A stretch of DNA of 64,000 bases from Micromonospora sp. WMMD1082 (GCF_029626175.1 NZ_JARUBM010000002.1:868001-932000), one strand, 5' to 3'; shown: positions 27,125 through 37,600, counted from the first letter of the stretch. A program made the numbers and translations. The notes: generated from the sequence alone by a model not told the origin.

Positions 27125-27777
27125 CTCCCCGAGGTCAGGGTCAGCACCAAGCGGCCCTGTGCGGCCAGCCGGGCGACAACCGGTCCGTCACTTTCCCGGA
27201 CCGCGACCGATACCGTGGCGGTGCCGTCGCGTGCCCCCGCGATCACGTGCACCACCGTGGCCCGGATCGTCGGCGCCGCAGCAGCCGGCTTGTCCTGGGT
27301 CGATTCCTCGGTGGACACCAACAACACACTCGCTCCTGGCCGCAGCGGCGCGGACGGCATCTGCCCCGCCTTCAGCGAGACGCCGACCACCTGCTCGCCG
27401 GGCGCGGGGAACGGTTTGTCGACCAGGGCATTGGCGTTCAGCAACGTGCCGGACAGCAACGCCACCGAGGCGTACTTGCCGATCACCTGATCGGTCCGGT
27501 CGCCCGGCACCCCGCCGATTCCCGGATCCGGGTTGAGGTGCACGGTCACCAGGTCGGCAGCGGTGATCTGGGCTCCCACAGGAACGTCCCTGCCGACCGC
27601 CAGATACGGCTGGGTTCTGCTGACGTAGCCGAACAGCGCCACCGCGCCGAGGGCACACACCGCCATGAGGGCGACCGCCACGCCCAGCCGCCCTCGGCGC
27701 ACGCTGCGCTCGCGGACTACCCGCCGCTGCGGAATGGTCACGGCGGTGAGGCTTGCCACATCGTCCGTCGTCGTCAC
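27121..27777 (-). CDS. CpaB/RcpC-like SAF-domain pilus protein
   Basis: This 218-residue protein has one N-terminal membrane helix (about 32-53) and an exported SAF domain (YLAVGRDVPVGAQITAADL, then GTLLNANALVDKPFPAPGEQ), as in CpaB/RcpC, which help build the channel or periplasmic part of the Flp machine. The start is the GTG at 27775-27777, overlapping the upstream stop by 4 bp (GTGA). An open frame continuing upstream is shadow. Confidence 0.82.
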   Translation of the reverse strand: MTTTDDVASLTAVTIPQRRVVRERSVRRGRLGVAVALMAVCALGAVALFGYVSRTQPYLAVGRDVPVGAQITAADLVTVHLNPDPGIGGVPGDRTDQVIGKYASVALLSGTLLNANALVDKPFPAPGEQVVGVSLKAGQMPSAPLRPGASVLLVSTEESTQDKPAAAAPTIRATVVHVIAGARDGTATVSVAVRESDGPVVARLAAQGRLVLTLTSGS

Positions 27778-28694
27778 CCGGTCACCACCTGTAGCTCGTC
27801 GATCCGAATGGATGTGCTGGACTCGCGCGTCAGCGTCTCGGTGCCCGTCACACCGCCGCCGACGACCCACCAGTCGACGTGCCACGTCGTCGTCGCGACG
27901 ACCGTGTACCGACCGTCAGGCTGGGTGCGGCTGGGTAGCGAGTAGCCGTCGTAACCGCACGTCGGCGATCGAGACGCTCCGTGCTTGGCCTTGTCGTACC
28001 GAATGCCCGGGTTGTCACAGGTGACCGCCTGCCCATTGCCCAGATCCCAGGTGATCTTCGTGGCCTGGCCGCGAGCGGTGACGGACATCCCGGGAACCGA
28101 GGCGGTGGCGGTGATCGGACCCCACGTCTGCGGCGTAACCTCATTCCACAGCCAGACCGGCAGGCCCACCAGCCCGGCGCCGGACTCGCTCGGGCTGATG
28201 CCGATCTGAGCGCCTCGCATCGGAAGTTCCTTGATGGCCCGAGCCGCCAGTTCCGCCGGGCTCAGGCTGCCCGGCGTGCCGGGCGGCGGATCTGCTCGCC
28301 ACACCAATGCGCCGACGACGTCGCCGAAACAGCGCTGCCGGTACACCGCACCATCGCCAGGCTCGTGCCCGGCCCACGCCTCATCGCCGGCGGCCGGCTG
28401 GGGTGATTCGAGGATGTAGTAGCAACCGTCAGCAGGGTTCAGATATCCCCAACCGGCCTGCCAACACGGCACCACGATGCCACCGGAGGTGCACTCCTGC
28501 GTCCCGCCGCCTCCACCTTCACCAGGCGGCGTTCCGCCGCCGCCCTCGCCGGGCTTCTCGATCACGAGGTAGCAATCCCCGACCGGGGGACACACCCAGT
28601 AGTCCGCTCGGGCCGGCGCAACCTGAAACCCCAGGACCACGACGGCGACGGAGACGGACGCTGCGATGGCGTGCAGGATTCGAGCCCTCAGCAT
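27774..28694 (-). CDS. Secreted protein of the tad operon
   Basis: This 306-residue protein has a signal peptide (MLRARILHAIAASVSVAVVVLGFQ, cleavage after APARA near residue 30). The mature part begins DYWVCPPVGDCYLVIEKPG, runs through a Gly/Glu-rich linker (GEGGGG repeats) and has several cysteines that could form disulfides outside the cell. I recognise no enzyme motif. It lies between the lipoprotein gene and the CpaB gene, so it is probably an extracellular part or accessory of the pilus. The ATG at 28694 overlaps the upstream stop region by 7 bp. Confidence 0.8.
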   Translation of the reverse strand: MLRARILHAIAASVSVAVVVLGFQVAPARADYWVCPPVGDCYLVIEKPGEGGGGTPPGEGGGGGTQECTSGGIVVPCWQAGWGYLNPADGCYYILESPQPAAGDEAWAGHEPGDGAVYRQRCFGDVVGALVWRADPPPGTPGSLSPAELAARAIKELPMRGAQIGISPSESGAGLVGLPVWLWNEVTPQTWGPITATASVPGMSVTARGQATKITWDLGNGQAVTCDNPGIRYDKAKHGASRSPTCGYDGYSLPSRTQPDGRYTVVATTTWHVDWWVVGGGVTGTETLTRESSTSIRIDELQVVTG

Positions 28695-29236
28695 GTAGAA
28701 CTCCGCTGGGCTGTCGACTCGTACACGTACCACTTGCCGTTGACCCGCTTGGCCTTCACGACCACCGGGTACCTCTTCGCCTGAGCCGTGGGCTGCGCCT
28801 TCCCACCGACGGCGTTCCAGTTCGTCGAGTCGAAGCAGTCCTGGATCACGGCCTCGCCCGCGTCGAGGCGCAGCTCGGTCACCGTCGGACTCCAGGACGG
28901 GCGACCTTCGTTGTGCACCCCGCTGCGCGACATGTTGAACAGGTTGTTCAGCAACTGCCCGAGCAGCGGCTCGCCAACGTACGTGGCCAGTTCCTTGGTG
29001 CGGTAGTCGGCCGTGGCCGATGCCTTGACGTACGCCTCCAGATAGCCGTTGTAGGCGGCAAGGACCGCCTGCCGCGCCTCTTCCTCAACAGCGTCGAGCG
29101 TCGGTGCCGCGGTCGCGGTCGAGCCGCCTGTCGACGTGGGCTCCGGCTCGGCGGCGGGCTCCGACGTACATCCCGCAAGCACGCACAGCGCCACGCCAAA
29201 CGAGGCCACGAACACGCTCATCTTGGTTCGAGTCAT
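28688..29236 (-). CDS. Lipoprotein, first gene of the tad operon
   Basis: This 182-residue protein has a lipoprotein signal sequence ending in the lipobox LAGC (Cys about 23). The mature N-terminus is Ser/Thr/Glu-rich, followed by a folded domain (VEEEARQAVLAAYNGYLEAYVKAS...WYVYEST) resembling nuclear-transport-factor-2-like accessory lipoproteins. A good ribosome binding site (GGGAGG) precedes the ATG at 29236; the longer open frame upstream lacks one. As first gene of the leftward tad operon it is driven from the 548-bp regulatory gap to its right. Confidence 0.82.
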   Translation of the reverse strand: MTRTKMSVFVASFGVALCVLAGCTSEPAAEPEPTSTGGSTATAAPTLDAVEEEARQAVLAAYNGYLEAYVKASATADYRTKELATYVGEPLLGQLLNNLFNMSRSGVHNEGRPSWSPTVTELRLDAGEAVIQDCFDSTNWNAVGGKAQPTAQAKRYPVVVKAKRVNGKWYVYESTAQRSSTC

Positions 29237-29784
29237 CTGGATGCCTCCCTGCCTCCGAGGGCGCGTCGACACGGCCCAACTGGTGGGGATGATGTCCCCA
29301 CTCCAGCTTCGTCGGCGGCAACGAGCGGCAGCAGGCAGGCAGCGTGCGTGCCACCAGGCGGCTCGAAACTGAGCACTGAACGATCGGGCATCCCCTGCCA
29401 CCTCCCCCGCGCGTTAGGACGCACCCATTGGTCGTAGCGCATACGAACCGGGCTCCGCTACGCACCGTTAGGTACGCCGCTGCCGTGCGTTCCCCGACGT
29501 ACGCACCGCCAGGTGCGCTCCCACGAGAGCGCTCACCAGTGTTCGCATCTCCCGCTTGTCGGCCGCATGCCGATCGGTGAGGCGCCCACGAGAGACCCCC
29601 CGTCGCCCGGTCGCACGCGAACATCCATCACTCTGAGTAAACGCCACGGTGACTATGTCCGGTTCAGCAACCGGCAAGGCAGCTCCCTCTTGTACCGTCC
29701 GCTCGCCACCGTCACACTGTGGCCACATGTTCCGATCAACGATGACGGCGAATACGACCGCCACTCACAGGAAGCCAGAGGGGA
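29237..29784. promoter_or_regulatory. Divergent control region of the tad locus with palindromes
   Basis: This 548-bp gap lies between the leftward tad operon and the rightward regulator genes. It holds palindromes that look like operators: TCGTA-N5-TACGA at 29432-29446, CGCACC-N4-GGTGCG at 29502-29517, and an imperfect relative GCACC-N4-GGTAC at 29462-29475. Two winged-helix genes directly downstream are candidate ligands. No convincing open reading frame is present; the arginine-rich frames here look like chance. Confidence 0.55.
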
Positions 29785-30114
29785 ATGCCCGACGACCGCA
29801 GCGAACTACAGACCGTGATTGATTTCTTCGGCGTTCCGTTGGTCGTTGACGTTCTTCTCGCTGTTCGAGACGGCCGCCACCCCCGAGACTGTCCAGAGCT
29901 GTGCACGTACGGTGATGCGATCGATACGGCAATTTCTGCCCTGGCGACTACCGGCGCCGTGCGTGGGTCGACAGATCCAGACCTCGGCGGAAGTCCCTTG
30001 CTCACACTGACCAGCAAAGGTCGTGAGGTCTGCTCCTTGGTAGAGCGCGTGATCGATCTTGATGGGACCGAGCACAAGGCGGGCCATCCGGTTGAATGGG
30101 CACCTATCGGATAA
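29785..30114 (+). CDS. Winged-helix regulator, HxlR-like (109 residues)
   Basis: This small protein begins MPDDRSELQTVIDFFGVPLVVDVLLAV and reads as a winged-helix DNA-binding domain: a first helix pair, a recognition helix (AIDTAISALATTGAV) and a wing (LGGSPLLTLTSKGREVCSLVE). The pattern resembles HxlR/PadR-type regulators. It is a relative of the next gene, which has the same layout. It sits just downstream of the palindromic gap and upstream of the prepilin peptidase, so control of the pilus genes is the likely job. An intrinsic terminator overlaps its stop codon. Confidence 0.7.
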   Translation: MPDDRSELQTVIDFFGVPLVVDVLLAVRDGRHPRDCPELCTYGDAIDTAISALATTGAVRGSTDPDLGGSPLLTLTSKGREVCSLVERVIDLDGTEHKAGHPVEWAPIG

Positions 30115-30133
30115 GACCGATAAGGCTTTTTTT
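30103..30133 (+). terminator. Intrinsic terminator after the first winged-helix gene
   Basis: A stem TATCGG (30105-30110) with loop ATAAGA pairs with CCGATA (30117-30122), extended by CC/GG at its base, and is followed by seven T residues (30127-30133). It overlaps the TAA stop of the gene before it. This is one of the few classical T-run terminators in the window. Confidence 0.7.
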
Positions 30134-30178
30134 GGTAGGAATTTCCTGAGCTGGCGCGAATCCTTTTGCCTTTTTCCC

Positions 30179-30240
30179 TTGACAGCAAGGTCACTACCGC
30201 CTGCACACTGGTGCCTTACTGTCGGGTAGCCGACACCCGA
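30179..30240 (+). promoter_or_regulatory. Promoter -35 box and operator-like palindrome before the second regulator
   Basis: A perfect TTGACA lies at 30179-30184. A -10 box is not obvious; TGCACA at 30202 is the nearest at 17 bp. A perfect palindrome TGTCGG-GTAG-CCGACA covers 30220-30235, with a nested TCGGGT-N7-ACCCGA at 30222-30240. The layout suggests autoregulation of the gene starting at 30271. Confidence 0.5.
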
Positions 30241-30270
30241 TGACGTGGGGTACGCGGTACGGGGGGCGGG

Positions 30271-30618
30271 GTGGAATTCGGAGATCTGCTGGAAATTCGG
30301 GATATTCTGCAGTATCAACATGTAATCGGAGCCGTGGTCTGCCTTGGCGAGCGTCCGATGCGGTACGGCGAGTTGGGTAGCGCGATCACCGAGTGGACGG
30401 GCAACCGTATAGGCGACGGCGAGATCACCCGCACGGTCCGCCGTCTCGTGGACAGTGGACTCGCGCGAGAGACCTTCGCGGAGGGCCATCGGCTGCTGAC
30501 ACTCACGCGGGCAGGACGGCGGCGGCTGGAGACAATCCGGAACCTGGGCCGCGCCTTGCACCAAAGTGACTCACATGTCCGAGACGAGGACGGTCGACCA
30601 CGTCCGGTACCGGGATGA
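30271..30618 (+). CDS. Winged-helix regulator (115 residues)
   Basis: This small protein starts at a GTG behind GGGGCGGGG. It has a winged-helix layout: helices MEFGDLLEIRDILQYQHVIGAVVCL, then MRYGELGSAITEWTGN, the recognition helix IGDGEITRTVRRLVDSGLAR and the wing RLLTLTRAGRRRLETI. This resembles PadR/HxlR-type regulators. It overlaps the prepilin peptidase gene by 4 bp and is therefore co-expressed with it. The palindrome at 30220-30235 is a plausible own operator. Confidence 0.72.
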   Translation: MEFGDLLEIRDILQYQHVIGAVVCLGERPMRYGELGSAITEWTGNRIGDGEITRTVRRLVDSGLARETFAEGHRLLTLTRAGRRRLETIRNLGRALHQSDSHVRDEDGRPRPVPG

Positions 30619-31379
30619 ATCCGTTGGTGGTGCCGTTCGCCGTGGGGCTCGCGGTAGCTGCTGGCCCGGTGATGCGGGTGACAGCCATCCGCTACTCGAT
30701 GCGCGACTGTCGGGCCCGAAGCGCGGCGTGTGAACGTTGTGAAAGTCCGGTTGCCGGCGCCGGGCCTTCGGGGCGAGACTTCGCACGGCTGTGGTCGGGG
30801 CAATGCCGCGGGTGCGGGGCGCGGGTAGGGCCTCCGCGGGCGTCGGTCGAGGTCGCGACCGGCCTGTTGCTGGCGGCCCTTGCGGCGGTGGTTGACGAAC
30901 CGCTGGTCCTGCTGGGGTACGGCTGGATCGTGCTGGTAGGTGGCACGCTCGTGGTCGTCGACATCGCGGTGCACCGGCTACCGGACCGGTTGACCGCGCT
31001 GCTCGCGGCTGGTGCGCTGGTCGCCTTCGGGGCACAGGCAATCACCTCTGGCGAGCCACGTCGGTTGGTCGGAGCGCTCGCAGCCGGTGCCGGCGCCGCG
31101 ACGTTCTATGCGCTGATGTCACTGCTGACCCGGGGCGGTCTCGGTCTCGGCGACGCCAAGCTCGCACTCGGGCTGGGAATCGGCGTCGGCTGGATAGGGT
31201 GGCCTGCGGTCGCGCTCGCCACCTTCCTTGCCTTGGTGCTCACGGGGCTCACCGCCGTAGCGCTGCTCGCGTCCGGGCGAGCCGGACGCAAGGACGCGAT
31301 CCCGCACGGGCCGTTCATGGTGCTCGCCGCGATGGTGGTGGTCGTCGCGCTGCACTGGGGCACGCTCGGCCCCGGGTGA
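30615..31379 (+). CDS. Type IV prepilin peptidase (TadV/PilD-like)
   Basis: This 254-residue polytopic membrane aspartyl protease cleaves the leader of Flp and TadE-type prepilins. The two catalytic aspartates are visible: VVVDIAVHRLPDRL (D116) and GLGLGDAK (D180, GxGD motif). A CxxC pair at 39/42 and a second at 64/67 form the zinc tetrad seen in PilD-type enzymes. At least six hydrophobic segments follow. It overlaps the upstream regulator gene by 4 bp. The enzyme is the only processing peptidase in the window and fits the tad locus across the gap. Confidence 0.9.
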   Translation: MNPLVVPFAVGLAVAAGPVMRVTAIRYSMRDCRARSAACERCESPVAGAGPSGRDFARLWSGQCRGCGARVGPPRASVEVATGLLLAALAAVVDEPLVLLGYGWIVLVGGTLVVVDIAVHRLPDRLTALLAAGALVAFGAQAITSGEPRRLVGALAAGAGAATFYALMSLLTRGGLGLGDAKLALGLGIGVGWIGWPAVALATFLALVLTGLTAVALLASGRAGRKDAIPHGPFMVLAAMVVVVALHWGTLGPG

Positions 31380-31694
31380 CAGGCGGCCGTCAATTCCGGT
31401 GCCGCGCAGCAAAACTGTCCAGAGCCGCATATGGACGTCGCCGCGTCCGCGGTCTACCCGAACACCGATCGATCCTCCTACTCCTCACGAGCCACAACGA
31501 CGGGTATGCCGATTGGGTGGGCCGGTCCCGCTCGCGGCGTCCCGGGCAGAGATGAGGTTGGTGCGACAACAACCGATTGGCCAGTTGTCGCCGGCCGGAG
31601 CGACTCCTACGGCTGCGGGATCGCCGGGCGGGGTGACTTCCCCCGTGGTCACCCCTGCCCGGCCGTTCCCTGATGGCAGCGAGTCGCGGTCTGG
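31380..31694. other. Convergent gap between prepilin peptidase and DarB-like gene
   Basis: These 315 bp between two converging genes contain the hairpin described separately at 31624-31662 and no supported gene. The short open frames here have no ribosome binding sites and no protein-like composition. Confidence 0.5.
31624..31662. terminator. Hairpin, probable bidirectional terminator
   Basis: The arm at 31624-31637 (CCGGGCGGGGTGAC) pairs with 31648-31662 (GTCACCCCTGCCCGG) with a single bulged base and a 10-nt loop. It lies between converging genes and has no T-run on either side, which is common in high-GC actinomycetes. Confidence 0.55.
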
Positions 31695-34600
31695 TCAACG
31701 TCCATGGGCGTTGCGCGTGGTAGTCGCCGGCGGAGCAGGATCTGCCGGTGCCCGGCTGGAATCGGCCGTCAGCGCGGGCCGCCGTGCGGCATGGCCGGCC
31801 CTCGCCAGAGCTGCCGGCCCTGAACGTTCCTGTATCGCCGAATCCTTCCGCCCAGATACCGAGTGAGCGGCTGTGCCCGGCTCTCCCTCGGCGGAGGCCC
31901 CTGCCTTGGATCGCACAATACGACGGTAGTGATCCCAGGTGCCGCCTCGGTCCGGGTGGCCTTCCGGGCAGTGCACCTCGGCGTCGTCGAGCCGTGCTAG
32001 GGCGAGGTCGAAGTCGCCGCGCCTCATCGCTTCGGTGGCAGCCGCGAATGCTTTCCGTCCGGCCTTGCGATTGATGTCGTGGATGCGTGCGTCGCCGAGG
32101 CGTTCGCCCTCCAGCACCTGGGGGTTGGCCTGTGCGTAGTCGGCCATCCACTTGCGCTCCTGCTCCGTCGCGCGCACTGTTTCGGCGGCACACCGCAGCC
32201 CGTCGCCTGGGTTCTGCTCGTCTACGGAGACGTACTGTTCGAGCGCGAGTACCAGTTGGCGCTGCCGTACCCGGGTTTGCCGGTCCGTGAGAGCGACGTC
32301 GTGGGGCGTCTGCTGCTGAGGTTCTTCGCGACGATCCGGAGTCTCGTGGCTCGGGGTCGGCGGGGACGGGATCTCGTTGGTGGCGTGGGTGAGCACGAAT
32401 TCGCGGCCCGCGTGCCACTCCGCGAGGGAGAGCACACCGCATGCGCGTGCCTCGTCGAGGCAGTCCAGTGCGCTGGTCAGGTCGCCTGCGGCGTGTGCGG
32501 CCTCGGCCTGCTGAAATGCCTCTTCGCCGCGCCGCTGCCGGACCTGGTCCCACTGCGCCGGCGTGCGGTACGGAAGCCCGAGTACCTCGGGGTGGTTCGC
32601 GATGTGGGTCTTGATCCACTCCAGTTCCGTTGGGGTAGCGTCGACCATCTCGGCGATGTAGCGGTGCGCTGATCCGGTGCTCCGGTGGTATCCGGCGGCG
32701 TGCTCCTCGATCTTCAGCGCGATCTGGCGATAACGGATCTGCTGCTCCCGCTGATCGAGGTCATCGCTGCTTGCAGGTTCTGCCTGGTCGGGACCCGGCG
32801 TACCCACACTGCGCTCAGGCTCTGCGGTGTGGTCGGGATCGACGTGCGGCTCGTCGTCGTCCGGTATGCCGGCGGGCTGGGTTGCCTCCGGTTCCGCCTC
32901 AGCCCGAGCGGCGATGGCCTGAACACCGGCCGCGGATCGAACTGCGGCGTGGACTGCTTCGGTGGCGGCTTCCTGCAACGCGGCCTGGTCCTGCTTGTCG
33001 CCGAAGTAGGCCCACCGGAGGAGGTCGATGCGCTCCTCGAAGGCGTCCATGAAGGTGTTGGCGAGCATGTCGGCGAACGGGTGCGTGAAGTTGTCCAGGG
33101 AGTTGGCCAGCGCCCACATCTGCGTCCGGGGATCATTGGCCAGACCGGTCAGCACGTCGGAGAGCCAGGTGATGTCGTCTGCGCTCGCGCGTGTCCCGGG
33201 GCCGGCAGCCCAGGCATCGAGGTTGACCGGTGCCGTCACGGCGACGGTGGCAGCTGGCGGTGTACCCGCGGACTCTGCCGACGGTTCAGGTGTCTCGGTG
33301 AGTTGCTGCGCCCGGTCCGGCGGCGGCTCGGCACGGCGAGGTTCAGGTTCAGCGGGGGGTGGGGCGGCTTCTTTCGGCGGGTTGGTGGTGTCCTTGTGTG
33401 CCCCGGGCCAGTCTGCGGGCTGGTCGATCGGGGTGAGTAGGCACCGGCCGAGTTCGGTCTGCCGGTGGCCGTCCGTGGTGTCGTGGCCCTTGATCTTGCC
33501 GTTGACGTGGACGTATGTGCCGTCACGGAAGGCGTTGAGGTTGGGTGCCCGCCACGTCCACAGGTTTCCGGACGCGTCGGCGAGGTAGAGCGTGGTGGCG
33601 GCGGACTGGCCGCCACCACGTCGGTGTCGGTTGTAGCTGCGAGCGGCGAGGACACGGGCGTCGAAGCTGACCTTGTCGCCCTTCTGGCCCTGCCAGGTGG
33701 ACGTTGCCGTGGTGTGGCGGATGGTTTGGTCTTGCAGGTGCCGCTGGTAGCTGGAGACGGCGGAGACCAGGGTGGCGAAGTGGCGTGGGCCGACGGTGTC
33801 TTCCGTGGCGGCGAGTCGGAGTTGGTAGGCGTAGTCGCTGACGTCAGCGTTGGGCAGCGCGATGGCGTACTCGCGTGCCGCCGCGGCGTAGGCGCGGGTG
33901 TCGTCGGTGATCGCGGCCTCTAGTTCCTGCCGCAGCCCGGTGGCGTCGTACCCGTCGCCGTTGATGGCGGTGTCGACGATGGCGGCGGTTGGGACGAGTT
34001 TGCCGTCGCTGGCGTCGGCGTCCCGGCGGGATACCCAGCCGTAGGTCTGGATGGCGGCGGTGGTGAGGGTGAGGACCTGCATCGTGTCGTTGCCGTCGGG
34101 GTGTCCGGGACGGCCGGTGCGGATGATGGTCGGGTCGACGTGCTTCGGCGCCGTTGTGGTCTCGGCGGGGGCAGTCGGCGTCGTTGACGGCTGGGACTTG
34201 CTCGCGTCGGCGATCTGCGCGTTCACCTCCTCCAACCGAAGGAGGGCGGTGCGCAGCGCGTCGGCGTGTTTGAAGGGCGCGTCCAGACCGCTTGTGATCC
34301 GGTCGAGGTCCTGTTCCTTGGCCGCGAGGTCGCGTTGCAGTTGCCCGACGATGGCGTCGAGTCCACGTAGCCGGTTTTCTAACCGGTTGACCAGGTCCGC
34401 GTTGTCCAGCTCGGCGGGCGAGAGTGCGAACTCGGCTCGGGGCAGGTCGGGCAGGCTGACGTACAGCAGGCGCCGGTTCTGGGCCTCGATCCACCGATGC
34501 TCGGCGACGACCTGGAATCCACCGATGGTGGCGACCTCCTGCTCGCCGCGCGGGGGCGGGGCGGTGAGCGCCTTGAGCGCGTCGCGTAGGAGGAGGTTGC

Positions 34601-37600
34601 CCTGCTTGCGCTCTCCGGTGCTCTGGCCGAGCACGGTGATGCGGAACTTGTCTCCGCTCGTGTCGATGCGACGGGCGCGAGCTGCGGTGGCTTCCTCGAT
34701 CTCGGTCCGCAGGATGGAGATGTCCTGTTCACGTTCGCGCCGGACCCAGGCCATCCGATCGCGTTCCCGGTGGTGCGAGCGCTCCATGCGCTCCAATTTG
34801 GTCACTTCTGCTTGCAGTGCGGCCTGGTCGAGCAGCAGGGGGTTGCCGGTCGCCAGCGCTTTCACTTCGTTGTATGACAGCGCTGCGTCGCCGATGTCCT
34901 CGATTTCGCGGACGTCGAGCCGGCCGCGCATGAGTTGCGCGATGAACTCGGCCTTTCTCGCCACCGTCTGCCACATGAACCCATCGAAGGAGCCTTCGGT
35001 GACGTATCGGATGATCTCGACTTCAGCGTTCTGGTTGCCCTGTCGGAGGATCCTGCCTTCTCTTTGTTGGAGGTCCGCTGGCCGCCACGGGCAGTCCAGG
35101 TGGTGCAGGGCGACCGCGCGCTGCTGCACGTTCGTGCCGACACCCATTTTCTCGGTGCTGCCGATCAGGACGCTGATGCGTCCGTCGCGGGCGGCGGCGA
35201 ACAGGGCCGCTTTCTCCGCGTCGTTGCCGGCCTCATGCATGAACCGGATCTGCCCCCGGGGCACGCCACGAGCAACGAGCTGCTCTCGCAGCTCGTCATA
35301 GGCGTTCCAGCCGGCCGCCGGTACGCCGAGGTCGCTGAAGACGATCTGAAGCGCACCGGGACGCGGGTGGGGTTGGCCGTCGCTGTCGCTGAAGATGTCG
35401 TCGCGGTGTTCGGCGTAGACGCGGGCGATGGTCTCCGCCGCGGCGGCCAGTTTGCTCGGCGCTTCCGGGTCTATGCCGCGGATGGCGAGCAGCGCGGACT
35501 GGACTTCCTCGCTGAATGGCCCGGACCACAGCAGTCCAGGCAAAGCGATGATCGGTCCTGGCCATGCCGTCGCCGCCGCCCGTTGCCTGTCGTCGCCGGC
35601 GACTACTCCTGGTGGAGGCTGCTCGCTCCAGAGGCTGGCGAGTTCGCCCGCGAGCCGCTGGCGGATCGCCGGGTCCGCGAGGCGGTCGTAGGTGTCCATC
35701 AGCTCGGCGAGCCGGTCCGCAGTTACGGGATCACCGGCGTCTGCCTCTCGATACGCGAACGCGAGGGCCTGCTGGAGGGTGTGTGGCAGGTGGCCGCTCC
35801 AGACCACGCGGCCGGTACCGTCCTCGACGCTGTCGGGCCAGCGGACGCTCCTGCCGACCTGTGCGAACGGTGGCTCGGTCGCCCAGTGGTCGATCAGGTG
35901 CTCGGCCACCCGCTGCCGGACATCGGGGTCACCGAGCCCGTCGTAGTTGGCCAGCGTGTCAAAGATCTGGCTGCTCGACAGCGGGCCGGCGCTCCAATCG
36001 TGGCTGTCGGAGAGGTGCAGCAGGGCCTGTTCCGTGGCGTGGTCAAACTGCCCCGACCACAGCGTCTCGCCCTCGTCGTGCCACACCTCGCCGGGCCATG
36101 CGGCAGTAGTGGGGTCCAAAGGGTTGGGCCGTTGCCGGGACCACACGGCGGCGAGGTTCGCAGCCACGGCGGCGGCTGGCTCGTCATCGAGAACCTCGAA
36201 GCGGCGCAGGACGTCGGCGATCTCATCTGCCGTAGGTGGCACCAACCTCAGGTCCATCGCGGCGGAGCGGCCGTTGTGGGTGATCTTCAGCAGGTTGTCG
36301 TCGGTGGGGTCGACGTCGCCGCGCCGGACCTTGTCGGCCCGGTCGACCAGGGCGGTGAGGTAGTCGCTCAGCCCGTCGCTGGCGGGTATGACGACCGTGC
36401 GGGGCAGCCGCTGGCCGTCCTCTCGCTGCTTGAGCGCTGGTACGGGCAGGGCTAGGTCTTCGGCCGTCTTGACGTCTGCGACCTGATGCAGCAACCGCAG
36501 CAGCTCGGGCACGTTGTAGAACTTGGCGAAGCGGCTGTTCATGCGTAGGCCGCCGCCTTCGGGGACGACTTCGATCCCCTCGACCGTCTCGCCGAATGTC
36601 GCCGCCCAGGCGTCGAACTCGTCGATGTTCAGGGAACGCATGAGGTGCGGGGCGAGGTACATGAGCATGGTGTGGACCTCGCCGAGCGAATTCGCCACGG
36701 GGGTCGCGGTCGCGATGGTGCCCACCCGGTCGTTGGTCTCGCGCAGCCACCGCAGCTTCATGTCCAAGTCGGTGGACCGGTTGGATCCGGGGATGCCCAT
36801 GCCCGGGATCCGGCTCGGCCGCTCCAGGTTCTTGAACAGATGGCCTTCATCGACGAACAAGTAGTCGACGCCCATCATCTCGAACGTCAGGCCGGGGTCC
36901 TTCTTCGTGTTGAGCTTCTTCTTGATCCGTTCCTCGGCCCGGCCGATGGCCCCTTCGAGTTGCTTGACAAGCCGCTTCTGGCGAGCGCCCTTAGCCAGCT
37001 CAAGTCGCCGCTCCAGCTTCTCGATCTTCGACTTCAGGTACGTGCGCTGGTACTCCGGCGACATGGCCACCTGCTCGAACGCCCTGTGAGTCATGATGAC
37101 GGCGTCCCACGCCCCGGTCGTCACCCTGGCCTGGAACAGCCTGCGACGGTCCGCGGTCAGGTCCGCGCTGCTGGCGGAAAGCAGCCGCGCCTGGGGGTAG
37201 AGCTGGAGGAATTCCCTGCTGAACTGCTCCAGCATGTGATTCGGAACGATGATCATCGGCTTGCGCACCAGACCGAGGCGACGCAACTCCATCGCCCCCA
37301 TGACCATCTCCGCTGTCTTTCCGGCACCGACTTCGTGCCAGAGTCCGACCGACGGCTCGTTGACGATCCGAGCCACGGCGCTGTACTGGTGCGGGTGTGG
37401 TTTGAAGGTGAGAGCCAGGCCCGGCAGGGTCAGCTTTGCCCCGTCGTAGGAGCGCAGGACGAGCGAGTTGAATCGCTCGTTGTAGATGGCGAGGTGGGCG
37501 TTGGCGCGCTGCGGCTCTCCCCACAGCCAGTCGCTGAACCGTTCGTTGATTTCGGTCGCTTTGGTTTGGGCCGCGAGTGTGGCGTCGGCGTTCAACCGGC

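Noticed and set aside
34935..36455. Plus-strand open frame of 506 codons, and others nearby up to 38069
   Set aside because: Antisense to the methyltransferase-helicase gene, whose motifs are clear; no ribosome binding sites.
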